From: Desulfurococcaceae archaeon
GTDB taxonomy: Archaea; Thermoproteota; Thermoprotei_A; Sulfolobales; Desulfurococcaceae
Direction of reading: 5' to 3'
Assembly: GCA_038845865.1 (NCBI GenBank)
Contig: JAWBQJ010000001.1
Location: 372,001 to 436,000 of the forward strand
Length of the DNA stretch: 64,000 bases
The translations under genes and the position numbers were made by a program. The first letter of the stretch is position 1, and each line of letters starts with the position of its first letter. Of this stretch, positions 46,324 through 54,607 are shown piece after piece. The notes beneath the pieces are model-generated. The model searched no databases and was not told where the DNA came from. It saw nothing but the letters and a program-made list of their open reading frames with translations.

Positions 46324-46607
46324 GTTATACAAAATCAAGCGCCCTTAGATGGTTCGAGACGCTGTTAGAGGATGCTAAGAGAAGGATGCAAATTACGGGT
46401 AGAAAGCTTTCTCTAAGTAGAGTACTAGAAAGCGCGATGAGACTGGGCGACGTTGTATTTCCCAAAATAGTGTACTTGACCAGCAAGCTCGCAGAAGCCG
46501 TGGGAAAACTCCAGATCACCATGATAGAGTCGATGATCACCGCGTCAATATGGTACGGGTTGATACTACTCGTCCTAGTTACGCTGGTAATACTCACTGC
46601 TAGGTGA
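46320..46607 (+). CDS. Small membrane subunit, probable detached C-terminal arm of the antiporter-like subunit
   Basis: 95 residues: amphipathic helices (residues 1-70) followed by one membrane helix (about 74-94, WYGLILLVLVTLVILTA). The order amphipathic helix, G-K-L-Q, then a final membrane helix resembles the C-terminal lateral helix plus last TM of NuoL/HyfB, which the preceding subunit lacks. GTG start overlapping the upstream stop by 4 bases (GTGA). Not otherwise recognised; the split-subunit reading is inference. Confidence 0.6.
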   Translation: MSYTKSSALRWFETLLEDAKRRMQITGRKLSLSRVLESAMRLGDVVFPKIVYLTSKLAEAVGKLQITMIESMITASIWYGLILLVLVTLVILTAR

Positions 46608-47512
46608 AGCGTGTGGAGCCCCTCTCCATGCTGTGCACGGCTATCACATTACTTGCAGGGACGTCTTTACCGGTATTCCTCGATGGCCTGGAGCGAAAGT
46701 TAAAAGCAGCATTACAAAGCAGGATAGGCCCTCCTATAACTCAAACACTATACGACCTCTTAAAGTTAATGATAAAGGAGTCTAAGCAAGTTCACACCGT
46801 ACCTTACATTATACTCTACTTCACTTCGTTTATTTCGTGCGCCCTCACATCGATGTTTCTGATAACGCTGTACACCATTACATGGGATTTCATGCTATTC
46901 GCCCTCGCACTTTCACTTCTAATGGTCTCGTTAACGGCATTAACGCTAATACCGCTACTCATACCGAACCCCTTCAGCTACATTGGTGGGATGAGGGAAG
47001 TCGTACTTTCACTTGTAAACGAGTCAGCGTTTGTAGCCTCAGTGGCAATTTACATAGTCTCGCTTCACTTCAAAGCAGGTTTCAGCACGCCTTCGACACC
47101 GCACCTGCTTGTCGTAACGATCCCCGCGCTTGCGATAATGTTTACTTCTGGATACGCCCTCACGGGGAGGCCACCTTTTGATATTGCCGAGGCGGAGCCG
47201 GAACTCGCCTCGGGTGTTCTCGTGGAGTTTAGTGGGGCCTTGCTAGCACTATATCTCTACTCGAATTTACTTAAGAGGTTCCTCGTGAAGCTATTCGTTG
47301 CCACCATGCTCGTTACGCTTATAGCAGGTAATGGAGTCCTCTCAGTAGTTTTGACGTGCTTAATAACGATTACGTTATGGATACTGTTCACCGTGATCTC
47401 GGTAACGCTGGGCAGGTCGAGGGTAGACCTCGCACCGAGAACGCTCGCGAAATATTATATAGGGCTATTCATTATACCTATAGCAGGGTTAGTGGTGCTT
47501 GCTTATGGATAA
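46604..47512 (+). CDS. Membrane anchor subunit, NuoH/HyfC/HycD type
   Basis: 302 residues, about eight membrane helices. Signature segments are LERKLKAALQSRIGPP near the N-terminus and GRPPFDIAEAEPELASG in the middle, the two conserved NuoH loops that face the redox arm. It couples the hydrogenase domain to the antiporter-like subunits. GTG start overlapping the previous stop by 4 bases. Confidence 0.93.
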   Translation: MKRVEPLSMLCTAITLLAGTSLPVFLDGLERKLKAALQSRIGPPITQTLYDLLKLMIKESKQVHTVPYIILYFTSFISCALTSMFLITLYTITWDFMLFALALSLLMVSLTALTLIPLLIPNPFSYIGGMREVVLSLVNESAFVASVAIYIVSLHFKAGFSTPSTPHLLVVTIPALAIMFTSGYALTGRPPFDIAEAEPELASGVLVEFSGALLALYLYSNLLKRFLVKLFVATMLVTLIAGNGVLSVVLTCLITITLWILFTVISVTLGRSRVDLAPRTLAKYYIGLFIIPIAGLVVLAYG

Positions 47513-49121
47513 GAAACTCGAAGCCTTAAATAAGTATACCTTACTAGCCAGGTCATATGGAGGATCTATCCTAGTGGAGGACAACACGGTCTACATCAAC
47601 GCGCCGAGAGAACACCTAGTAGACCTCGCATCAAAGCTCTTCAACGACTTCACGTGTAGTTTTAGAACGTGCATAGGCATAGACGAGCGCCCGCTTAATG
47701 GGCATTTTTCAGTAACGCACGTGTTTACAGACGATAGGAACTCCCTTTACGTACTTTTAAAGACCTATGCCGAGGCCGAAGCCCCCCGGATACCAAGCAT
47801 AACGAACGTCGTGCCTGCAGCTGATTGGTGTGAAATGGAGGCCCACGATCTGCTTGGCATAGAGTTCGTTGGCAGGGATCACTACAGGTTGGTTCTACCG
47901 CCCGAGTGGCCTGAAGGGGTATACCCGTTGAGGAAAGACGTACCGTACGACTATAGGCCGCGAGTTAGAGGTGTAAGTGAAAGGCTTTCGATGTCTACCG
48001 AACTAGGTGTAATACCCATAGGACCATATCACCCGGCTCTTCACGAACCCGAATACTTCGAGCTGTACGTTGAAGGAGAACGCGTCGTCGACCTAAAGTA
48101 CAGGGGTTTCCACGTTCACCGCGGTATAGAGAAGCTTGCGGAGTCCCGTATGAACTACCAGCAAATAAACTTCCTCGCAGAGAGGATATGCGGTATATGC
48201 GGATTTGAGCACAGCACATGCTACGCGCTCGCGGTGGAAAAGGCTGCGAAGCTGGAGGTTCCCGAAAGGGCACAGTATATTAGAAGCATAGTCTTAGAGG
48301 TTGAGAGGATCCACAGCCACCTTCTCTGGCTTGGAGTAGCGTTCCACTTCGTAGGATACGATGCAGGCTTCATGCATACATGGCGTATTAGAGAAAAGAT
48401 AATGTATCTCGCGGAGCTTCTAACAGGTAGCAGGAAGACGTATGGAATTAACCTGGTTGGGGGTGTTAGAAAGGACATTAACGAGGAGAAAAAGCAGAAA
48501 ACACTCGAAGTGCTTAGAGAAGTCTCAAGCGAGTTCAAGCAGCTCGTCGAGGTTGCAATTAATGTACCCCAGGTTAGAAGAAGGCTCGTTGGGACCGGTA
48601 CATTACCGAAGGAGTACGCGGTAAAACTCTCCGTTGAGGGGCCCGTCGCGAGAGCCTCAGGCATAGATAAAGATGCCAGAAGAGACCTGCCTTACGCAGC
48701 CTACAAGTATGCATCTTTTAAGGTGCCTGTCTACGGCGAAGGTGATAACATGGCAAGGGCCCTTGTCAGAGTAGAGGAGATCCTCGAATCCATATCTATA
48801 ATTGAACAGTTACTTGATAAGATACCTAAAGGGCCAATCATGCTCGAAGACTTCGAGATACCTGAAGGAAGAATCGGCGTACAAGTGGTAGAGGCCCCAC
48901 GTGGCGGCGATGTGCACTTCGTCATGACAGGGCGTGGTAGACCATATAGGTGGAGAGTTCGCGCCCCCACGTACAGTAACATACCGGCATTGAAGATCAT
49001 GCTCAAAGACCAGCCGTTGGCAGACGCGCCTCTGACCATTGCGAGCATAGACCCGTGCTTTTCCTGTACGGATAGGGTGATAGTAGTAAGATCTGACGGA
49101 AGGATTGAACGGCTAGGCTGA
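47505..49121 (+). CDS. [NiFe]-hydrogenase large subunit with fused NuoC-like domain (group 4)
   Basis: 538 residues. Residues 1-150 are a NuoC/30-kDa-like domain (WCEMEAHDLLGIEFVGRDHYR). The rest is the NuoD/HycE-like catalytic domain. Both nickel-binding cysteine pairs are present: RICGICGFEHSTC with C229 and C232, and DPCFSC with C518 and C521. It is therefore a true hydrogenase and not a complex I relative. Fourteen residues follow DPCFSCTDR, the likely C-terminal peptide removed by a maturation protease not encoded here. The start is ATG 47505 (GTG 47499 also possible). H2 is evolved or consumed at this site. Confidence 0.95.
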   Translation: MDKKLEALNKYTLLARSYGGSILVEDNTVYINAPREHLVDLASKLFNDFTCSFRTCIGIDERPLNGHFSVTHVFTDDRNSLYVLLKTYAEAEAPRIPSITNVVPAADWCEMEAHDLLGIEFVGRDHYRLVLPPEWPEGVYPLRKDVPYDYRPRVRGVSERLSMSTELGVIPIGPYHPALHEPEYFELYVEGERVVDLKYRGFHVHRGIEKLAESRMNYQQINFLAERICGICGFEHSTCYALAVEKAAKLEVPERAQYIRSIVLEVERIHSHLLWLGVAFHFVGYDAGFMHTWRIREKIMYLAELLTGSRKTYGINLVGGVRKDINEEKKQKTLEVLREVSSEFKQLVEVAINVPQVRRRLVGTGTLPKEYAVKLSVEGPVARASGIDKDARRDLPYAAYKYASFKVPVYGEGDNMARALVRVEEILESISIIEQLLDKIPKGPIMLEDFEIPEGRIGVQVVEAPRGGDVHFVMTGRGRPYRWRVRAPTYSNIPALKIMLKDQPLADAPLTIASIDPCFSCTDRVIVVRSDGRIERLG

Positions 49122-49135
49122 AAGGTGATGGCCAC

Positions 49136-49678
49136 GTGAGCTCGTTGAAGAGGGTCTTTAAGCCCGTAGAACTAATCGTGATCGCGGGTAAGACGGGGCG
49201 TGTAACCATAAAATACCCGTTTGAAGGGCCACTGATATCGCAGGAGTTTCGAGGACTCATAGTGATTAGTCCTGAGAAGTGTATTGGTTGCGGAGCTTGC
49301 GTAAACGCCTGCCCGCCTAATGCCCTTGAAATGCTCGAAAGCCCTGACAAAAAAATACTTAGATACTACATTGGCAGGTGCATATTCTGCTGGAGATGCA
49401 TCGACGTATGCCCCGTCGGGGCAATTAAGGGTACTACGGAGTTTGAGCTTGCAACAAACGACTTCTTAGACCTTTACACTTACATAACTCATAGTAGGGC
49501 ACACTGCACGTGCGGTACGGGAGGCGAACCCGTTAGGATGAGGAGGTACGTCATCGAGAAAGCACCTATAGTTGAAAATTACGCTAGTAAGTGCCCCGAC
49601 TGCCGCAAGAAATCTCTTATAAACGCTGTTTCACTGAGAAAGGTGGGATTCGTTGGAGAAGAAGCTCGAACGTCTTAA
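49136..49678 (+). CDS. NuoI/HyfH-type ferredoxin subunit with extra C-terminal cysteines
   Basis: 180 residues. Two 4Fe-4S motifs (CIGCGACVNACP and CIFCWRCIDVCP) match NuoI/HyfH. The last 70 residues add HCTCGTGGEP and CPDCRKK, four more cysteines that could form a zinc or iron site, an unusual extension. GTG start at 49136. The next gene starts inside its last 26 bases. Confidence 0.88.
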   Translation: MSSLKRVFKPVELIVIAGKTGRVTIKYPFEGPLISQEFRGLIVISPEKCIGCGACVNACPPNALEMLESPDKKILRYYIGRCIFCWRCIDVCPVGAIKGTTEFELATNDFLDLYTYITHSRAHCTCGTGGEPVRMRRYVIEKAPIVENYASKCPDCRKKSLINAVSLRKVGFVGEEARTS

Positions 49679-50132
49679 GAGAAGTATATGGATATTCCAC
49701 CTGAACACGGGTAGCTGTAATGCATGCGACATCGAGATACTAGACGCGTTAACGCCATTTCACGATGCCGAGAGGTTCGGAGTAAAGCTTGTCGCCTCGC
49801 CACGCCACGCTGACGCAATACTATTAACGGGGCCGATAACGCTTGAATCCCTACCCAAGGTAATTAACGCGATCGAAGCAGCGCCGAGGCCTAGAATACT
49901 GATAGCGCTGGGTTCCTGCGCCTGCGGTGGGGGCATATGGCACGACACATACTCAACTGTTGGAGGGGTAAATAGCTTGCTGAAGATACTAAAAGAGCGT
50001 GGCATAGAAGTTGATGCCGTCTACTGCGTGCCGGGATGCCCGATAAGGCCAGAAGCGCTACTCTACGCGATCGCATTAATTAAGGGCCTAGTACAGAAGA
50101 AAGTAAAACCAGAGGTGGCAACTGCTGAGTAG
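49653..50132 (+). CDS. Hydrogenase small subunit, NuoB/HyfI type
   Basis: 159 residues. The proximal 4Fe-4S cluster ligands are visible: C22 and C25 (GSCNACDIE), C89 (GSCACGGG) and C129 (VPGCPIRPE). It pairs with the large subunit and passes electrons to the NiFe site. TTG start overlapping the upstream gene by 26 bases. Confidence 0.92.
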   Translation: MEKKLERLKRSIWIFHLNTGSCNACDIEILDALTPFHDAERFGVKLVASPRHADAILLTGPITLESLPKVINAIEAAPRPRILIALGSCACGGGIWHDTYSTVGGVNSLLKILKERGIEVDAVYCVPGCPIRPEALLYAIALIKGLVQKKVKPEVATAE

Positions 50133-50148
50133 CGGGTATGCTGTCTAC

Positions 50149-50412
50149 GTGTGCCTGTATAGTAGCTACGAAAGCATAGTATCTAGGCACTATACATCAA
50201 GCATTTCAATGTGTAAAAAAATCGGCGAGTTATCGGGCATCGAGGACATACTACCAAACTCGACAGTGCTGTTTAGGGCACCCGACGAGTTCCTAGTAAC
50301 AGATATTGAAGCCGTGCGAGCTATTTTCTCAAAGCTAAATGTTAGTGACCAGGAACTTGACAGCTATCTCAAGGAAGGCTACCTGTACCTGGTAATCAGG
50401 AAAGAAAAGTAA
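50149..50412 (+). CDS. Small hypothetical protein at the end of the hydrogenase operon
   Basis: 87 residues, not recognised; mixed alpha/beta, acidic C-terminal half. It begins 16 bases after the small subunit, so it is probably co-transcribed and may be an accessory or assembly factor. The start is uncertain: GTG 50149 is the best codon, but the frame is open further upstream. Confidence 0.5.
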   Translation: MCLYSSYESIVSRHYTSSISMCKKIGELSGIEDILPNSTVLFRAPDEFLVTDIEAVRAIFSKLNVSDQELDSYLKEGYLYLVIRKEK

Positions 50413-50486
50413 ACGCGTAATTCAGGCAGCACTCGTAGTGCCCATGAACGAAACAAGCGTCACCTTCTTCGGACCTTAAAATAGGA

Positions 50487-50591
50487 CGCCGCCGCCGGGA
50501 TTTGAACCCGGGTCACGGGCTATCCGCATGCCCCGTTTAACGCGGGGCATACGACAGGCCCGCATACTAAACCGGGCTATACTACGGCGGC
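50487..50591 (-). tRNA. tRNA-Asp (anticodon GTC) with 30-nt intron
   Basis: Cloverleaf: acceptor GCCGCCG/CGGCGGC, anticodon stem CGGGC/GCCCG with anticodon GTC, T-arm CCGGG-TTCAAAT-CCCGG, discriminator G as expected for Asp. An intron at 50522-50551 follows position 37, the canonical archaeal site, and folds as a hairpin (ATGCCCCG/CGGGGCAT). Splicing would be by the BHB endonuclease. Confidence 0.95.
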
Positions 50592-50665
50592 GCCTGTTTT
50601 TCACTATACTAGTAGAACGGCTTTTAAACTTCACCACTTCACGCTCTGATTACTGTGCGTTTTCA

Positions 50666-50866
50666 TCAGGGAACGTAGCTAGGCTTTTCCTCCAAGTTTA
50701 AAATGCGCTTTTCAAGCTTCATCCTTAGCCTATACTCCACGTACTTGTCTACAGGGCTGAATCGAGGGGGGTGCGGTACTACTAGCTCCCCCCCGCAATG
50801 TGGACACCTCTCCTTCGTGAGCGTGTAACGACCGCAGTTCTTGCACCTTCGCATTAACCAGTTCAA
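50666..50866 (-). CDS. nop10: H/ACA RNP protein Nop10
   Basis: 66 residues with the Nop10 zinc site and tail: CKNCGRYTL, CPHCGGE and HPPRFSPVDKYVEYR. It is part of the archaeal H/ACA pseudouridylation complex with Cbf5, Gar1 and L7Ae. ATG 50866 overlaps the aIF2-alpha stop by 4 bases; ATG 50854 would give the more usual length. Pairing with aIF2-alpha is the common archaeal arrangement. Confidence 0.93.
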   Translation of the reverse strand: MNWLMRRCKNCGRYTLTKERCPHCGGELVVPHPPRFSPVDKYVEYRLRMKLEKRILNLEEKPSYVP

Positions 50867-51660
50867 AGCTTTTCACGCTCGGTAACGTAAATAATACCTA
50901 GTTCTTTAGCTTTTTTACCGCACTCTTTTATGGCGTTTTCAGCGTGCTCTTCAGCCGCTTTGTAGTCTCCTGCGTAGACTTCAAGAATGTACCTTGGCGA
51001 GCCTGCAACGTATAGCCTGTACTTGACGCCATTAGATTCTAAGTAGGCCGCTATTGATTCAAGGCACTTCTTCACTTTCTCTACGCCGTCGGGGTCGTGT
51101 GACTGCACCACGAGCTTGTACCGGGCCATCACCTCTTTCAGCTTAACGTGCCTTGATGCTTCTTCCAGTAGCGGTTTAATCCACTCTTCGGGAACCCCTG
51201 CACTAAGGAGCACCTGGGGGCCCTTACTAAGCGCCTCTTCTAAGGCATACATGACGTCCGAGTACCTATCTTCAAGTTTCCACACAACCTCCATGTAAGC
51301 CTCTTCAGTGCTTTTACCGATTTTTTCGGCCACCGTCTCCACTATTTTACATGCCTTGACGTACCTCTTCCACCACTGCATCTTTCGCTGCCGATCGCTA
51401 TCCGCAACTCTTTTCAGGGACACGTCAACCTCTTTTTTCACCCTGTCGACACGTATTACCTTGACAACTATCTTCTGCCCCTCTCTAACAACATCCCTAA
51501 TGTTCCTAACCCACTTTGAGGATATCTCGCTCCACGGTAGAAAGGCCCTGTAATCCCTATACTCATCCAATGTGACATACGCTCCGTAGTCGTATATTTC
51601 AGTAACCGTGGCTATAACTAGTTCCCCAACCTCTGGAAGAGGCCTTCTCGGAAGAACCAT
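50863..51660 (-). CDS. Translation initiation factor 2 alpha subunit
   Basis: About 265 residues. An N-terminal S1 domain (GELVIATVTEIYDYGAYVTL...) is followed by a helical middle domain and a C-terminal alpha/beta domain, the three-domain aIF2-alpha layout. It is part of the heterotrimer that delivers initiator tRNA. I place the start at ATG 51660 after GGTG; the frame extends to GTG 51672. Operon with nop10. Confidence 0.94.
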   Translation of the reverse strand: MVLPRRPLPEVGELVIATVTEIYDYGAYVTLDEYRDYRAFLPWSEISSKWVRNIRDVVREGQKIVVKVIRVDRVKKEVDVSLKRVADSDRQRKMQWWKRYVKACKIVETVAEKIGKSTEEAYMEVVWKLEDRYSDVMYALEEALSKGPQVLLSAGVPEEWIKPLLEEASRHVKLKEVMARYKLVVQSHDPDGVEKVKKCLESIAAYLESNGVKYRLYVAGSPRYILEVYAGDYKAAEEHAENAIKECGKKAKELGIIYVTEREKL

Positions 51661-51683
51661 GCACCGGTTCACCTAGTAATACC

Positions 51684-53648
51684 TTACTCTGATAGCTTAA
51701 ATAGCGCCACCATGTAGTACACACTGTACATTCCGTAATAAGCTACGTTTACCTCGCCGACCGGGATGATCCCGGCATATACTAGTTCAAACCCCGTTAC
51801 CGTGGCATTGAGTGGCCTGGTCTCGATCATGTTGTTGTATACAGCGCTATATCCTGCCCTACTCATCGCCAAAATGCAAAGCTGTACCACGAGAGTTTCC
51901 CTTCCGGTAGCAGTCCACATGAGAGGCCTTGATCTTTCACTGATACCCGTACCAAGGAACAGGTAGTCTCCTTCGGTCTTATTAGCGAGCTTTAAGTACG
52001 CGGGTATGTTGATCAGATCACCGTAAGCGCCGTATATGGGCTGGGAGGGCTGACCCGTCGCCGTGTATGCCGTCTGGGGGACACCCACGAACGAGTCATT
52101 CATGGGCCCTGCACTATACACAGTGGTGATCAATACGTAGACGTCTTCGACGCCTATTTCCCGGCTAATGTCTTTTAAGATTTCTCTGGAAGTCCTCCAG
52201 TTGTTAACGAAAATTCTCGAAACAAGGCTCTTACTTTGAACACTCCCATAGGGGTGACTCAGAGTTAGCGCCTTGACCCCCCTCTCAGCTAGTGCACTTT
52301 GTACCCAGTAACTGTAATCCCAATAGGTAACCACTAGTACTTTTTCGCCCCTTGCACTGGATTTCACCGCATCGGCTACCTCCTCTCCGAGAACCCGCAA
52401 GTTTATATCAGGCCTCGCACCTAGGCCCCTCTCTCGGCTTAATTCTACGATTTCTTTGGAAAGGGCGTTTATCCCGGTGAAACGTGTTGAAGCCATGTAT
52501 GAGCAGAACACTGGTACAACTATGAAGGTTGTTAAAGTCAGCACGGCTACTAGCTTGTATATCTTGCTGGCCGGAACTGCGCCCTTGCCGATCGCTTTTA
52601 CAAGTTTGCTTAATACTATAGAGCCCGTGAAAGCTAGTAGGGGTATTGCCGTTGTTATGGCGAAATGGCCTATAGTAGTAAGTAGTGCGACTGGAAGAGC
52701 TATCAGCGCGATTCGCCTTTCTTCGTGGCTAGTGGGAGTCCATATTGCCAGTAGGAATCCCGGTATGGCGATAAGCCCTGGCAAGCCGTACATCACGATG
52801 GAGCTGGGCGTGGTGATGTAATCTGCACTCCTATACACCCCAGCAGCGCGAATGAAAAGCCCGCACACCACTCCCAGTATGGCTGTTAGTATTAGTATTA
52901 TGGCTTTATACGAGGCTTGAAGCCTTCCACGAGCTATGTGTACTGCGCCGAGGAACCCGAGGGACATTGCCGTTAAGGGAACAGCATAAACATCGTAATT
53001 AGTAGGCTTGACTACCATCAGTGCTATCATCGCCGTTAAGGTCATAGCCAAGAACACCCTTACCTTCCACCACGTGATATTACCCTCTACGTAGTCGGAT
53101 AATAGCAGAATTAGCCCGACTAAGAGGGGTAGGAACCCTGCTGGGTGAAGTATCATGAAAACGTAGAGAGCTAGGCCTGCCGCCAAGTAGACTCTTTCAC
53201 CTTCTAGAAGACCGTGAGCGGTTAATAGAGTCGTTGTAGCGATTAGTGGAGACAATAGGAGGAGCCCCGATTGCTCTAAGAAGTATGAGGCCAGAATGCC
53301 GGGGGTTATCGCATACATGAATGCCGCGAACACCCCCCCTATTCCCGAATGAAGTAGCCTACGGGTAACTATGTAGGTGATGAGTAGCGTTAAGATGTTA
53401 AATATGACGAAAGCTTGTGGCGGTATTTTTGAAAATAGCCATATGTACGCGAACGCTAATTCACATTTACCGCTATACTCCACTAGCTTGCAGAACTCCT
53501 CAAAGCTCTCAGCGTACCGTGCCACGCTGAGGGCTGTAGGCTGTAAGTAAAGCTCGTTACTCATGAAAAGCCATATATGGATCGCTATTGCAAGCACTAG
53601 TAGTACGTACTCTACGACGCTAGCCTTGACCGGTTCTCTGCGCTCCAT
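51684..53648 (-). CDS. STT3/AglB-like polytopic membrane protein (divergent)
   Basis: 654 residues: about twelve membrane helices (1-420), then a soluble domain with TYWDYSYWVQ near residue 453, close to the WWDYG signature of oligosaccharyltransferases (STT3/AglB). The catalytic DxD/DxE loop near the N-terminus, where a metal-binding acidic pair is expected, reads SNELYLQPTALSVARYAE and is not obviously intact, and the DK motif is not seen. It may be a diverged paralogue or a different GT-C enzyme. It lies just upstream of aIF2-alpha, same strand, 12-24-base gap. Confidence 0.6.
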   Translation of the reverse strand: MERREPVKASVVEYVLLVLAIAIHIWLFMSNELYLQPTALSVARYAESFEEFCKLVEYSGKCELAFAYIWLFSKIPPQAFVIFNILTLLITYIVTRRLLHSGIGGVFAAFMYAITPGILASYFLEQSGLLLLSPLIATTTLLTAHGLLEGERVYLAAGLALYVFMILHPAGFLPLLVGLILLLSDYVEGNITWWKVRVFLAMTLTAMIALMVVKPTNYDVYAVPLTAMSLGFLGAVHIARGRLQASYKAIILILTAILGVVCGLFIRAAGVYRSADYITTPSSIVMYGLPGLIAIPGFLLAIWTPTSHEERRIALIALPVALLTTIGHFAITTAIPLLAFTGSIVLSKLVKAIGKGAVPASKIYKLVAVLTLTTFIVVPVFCSYMASTRFTGINALSKEIVELSRERGLGARPDINLRVLGEEVADAVKSSARGEKVLVVTYWDYSYWVQSALAERGVKALTLSHPYGSVQSKSLVSRIFVNNWRTSREILKDISREIGVEDVYVLITTVYSAGPMNDSFVGVPQTAYTATGQPSQPIYGAYGDLINIPAYLKLANKTEGDYLFLGTGISERSRPLMWTATGRETLVVQLCILAMSRAGYSAVYNNMIETRPLNATVTGFELVYAGIIPVGEVNVAYYGMYSVYYMVALFKLSE

Positions 53649-53735
53649 CTAGTGGCACCAGGCATAGTGTTGAGTTACTCAGGCTTTATTAATTAACCCC
53701 ATAAACTATTAAATCTGTGTGCTCTCCAGTACAAA

Positions 53736-54107
53736 ATGGTGCTCTCCGTGAAGAGGGCTAAGTACAGAGGGGCGATCTCGAGGCTGTTCGACTACAACGA
53801 GCTGGCCGAGCTCACTTTCAAGCTAACAGTATACATAGCGCTTGCGCTCTACATCATCCTAGTGACGGGTTTACTAGCACCGGGCCCTACAGCCCTTCCA
53901 GCACTAGGCATTTTGACACTCCGCATGGCCTTTATGGTGATACTCTTGACCCTAAGCGTTTACGTGATCCGCGAGTTCAGAACTACTAAGGTCAGGGCGG
54001 AACGTAGAAAAACCACACCATCAAAAGAAGCCCGCAAAGTGCTACATTTACTCGTAGCCTTGCTGGCCACTACTGTGGCTTTTTACGCATTGCTACTATA
54101 CTACTGA
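53736..54107 (+). CDS. Small membrane protein
   Basis: 123 residues with three membrane helices (about 27-48, 57-78 and 104-122) and a positively charged loop between the second and third. Not recognised. ATG start at 53736 with a TATA-like region around 53700. The 3' end overlaps the convergent GINS gene by 7 bases. Confidence 0.55.
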   Translation: MVLSVKRAKYRGAISRLFDYNELAELTFKLTVYIALALYIILVTGLLAPGPTALPALGILTLRMAFMVILLTLSVYVIREFRTTKVRAERRKTTPSKEARKVLHLLVALLATTVAFYALLLYY

Positions 54108-54607
54108 CTCCAGGTACCCGTATACCACTTGTAGAATGGGTCTAGTAATACTCTCCCACACCCACTCACTTCTGCTAATATGAGGTCCCTTATGGGGAGG
54201 GCGGCGATCTCGTTCTTTCTGTAGTTTTTTCCATTAATTTGGCAGTTCGAAGTAAATTCGTAGAGTATGCGGTCTCCGTATTTGAGTACTACCGGTGAAA
54301 AGAGAGATTCTCCCGCTTTCATTACCGCTAAGAGTGCCTTTGCATGTTCGACATCTACGGAGCTGTTTTCAACCTGCCCCTGCAAGATTACTTTAAGAAA
54401 CCTAACTCTAACAAGGAGGCCTGCATCATCCACTACGCGTTTAAGTAGCATATAGAGTACTTCCTTGCCGAGCTCATCGATTACGTGAACGTTCATTAAG
54501 GATTTCCTAATTACCTGTAGTATTGAAGCTAAGCGTAAATGTGGAATTTGAGTGAGTGCACCTGATTTTAATTCTTCCCTTACAAGCTTCAAGTAGTACT
54601 CGCTCAT
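54101..54607 (-). CDS. GINS complex subunit (Gins15/51 type)
   Basis: 168 residues: a helical A-domain (1-110) then a small beta B-domain (about 120-165: YGDRILYEF..., EIAALPIRDLILAEV). This order, and its place directly after the primase small-subunit gene, matches archaeal Gins15/51, where the same pairing is known in Sulfolobus. GINS joins MCM and GAN/Cdc45 in the replicative helicase. The start overlaps the primase stop by 4 bases. Confidence 0.78.
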   Translation of the reverse strand: MSEYYLKLVREELKSGALTQIPHLRLASILQVIRKSLMNVHVIDELGKEVLYMLLKRVVDDAGLLVRVRFLKVILQGQVENSSVDVEHAKALLAVMKAGESLFSPVVLKYGDRILYEFTSNCQINGKNYRKNEIAALPIRDLILAEVSGCGRVLLDPFYKWYTGTWSQ

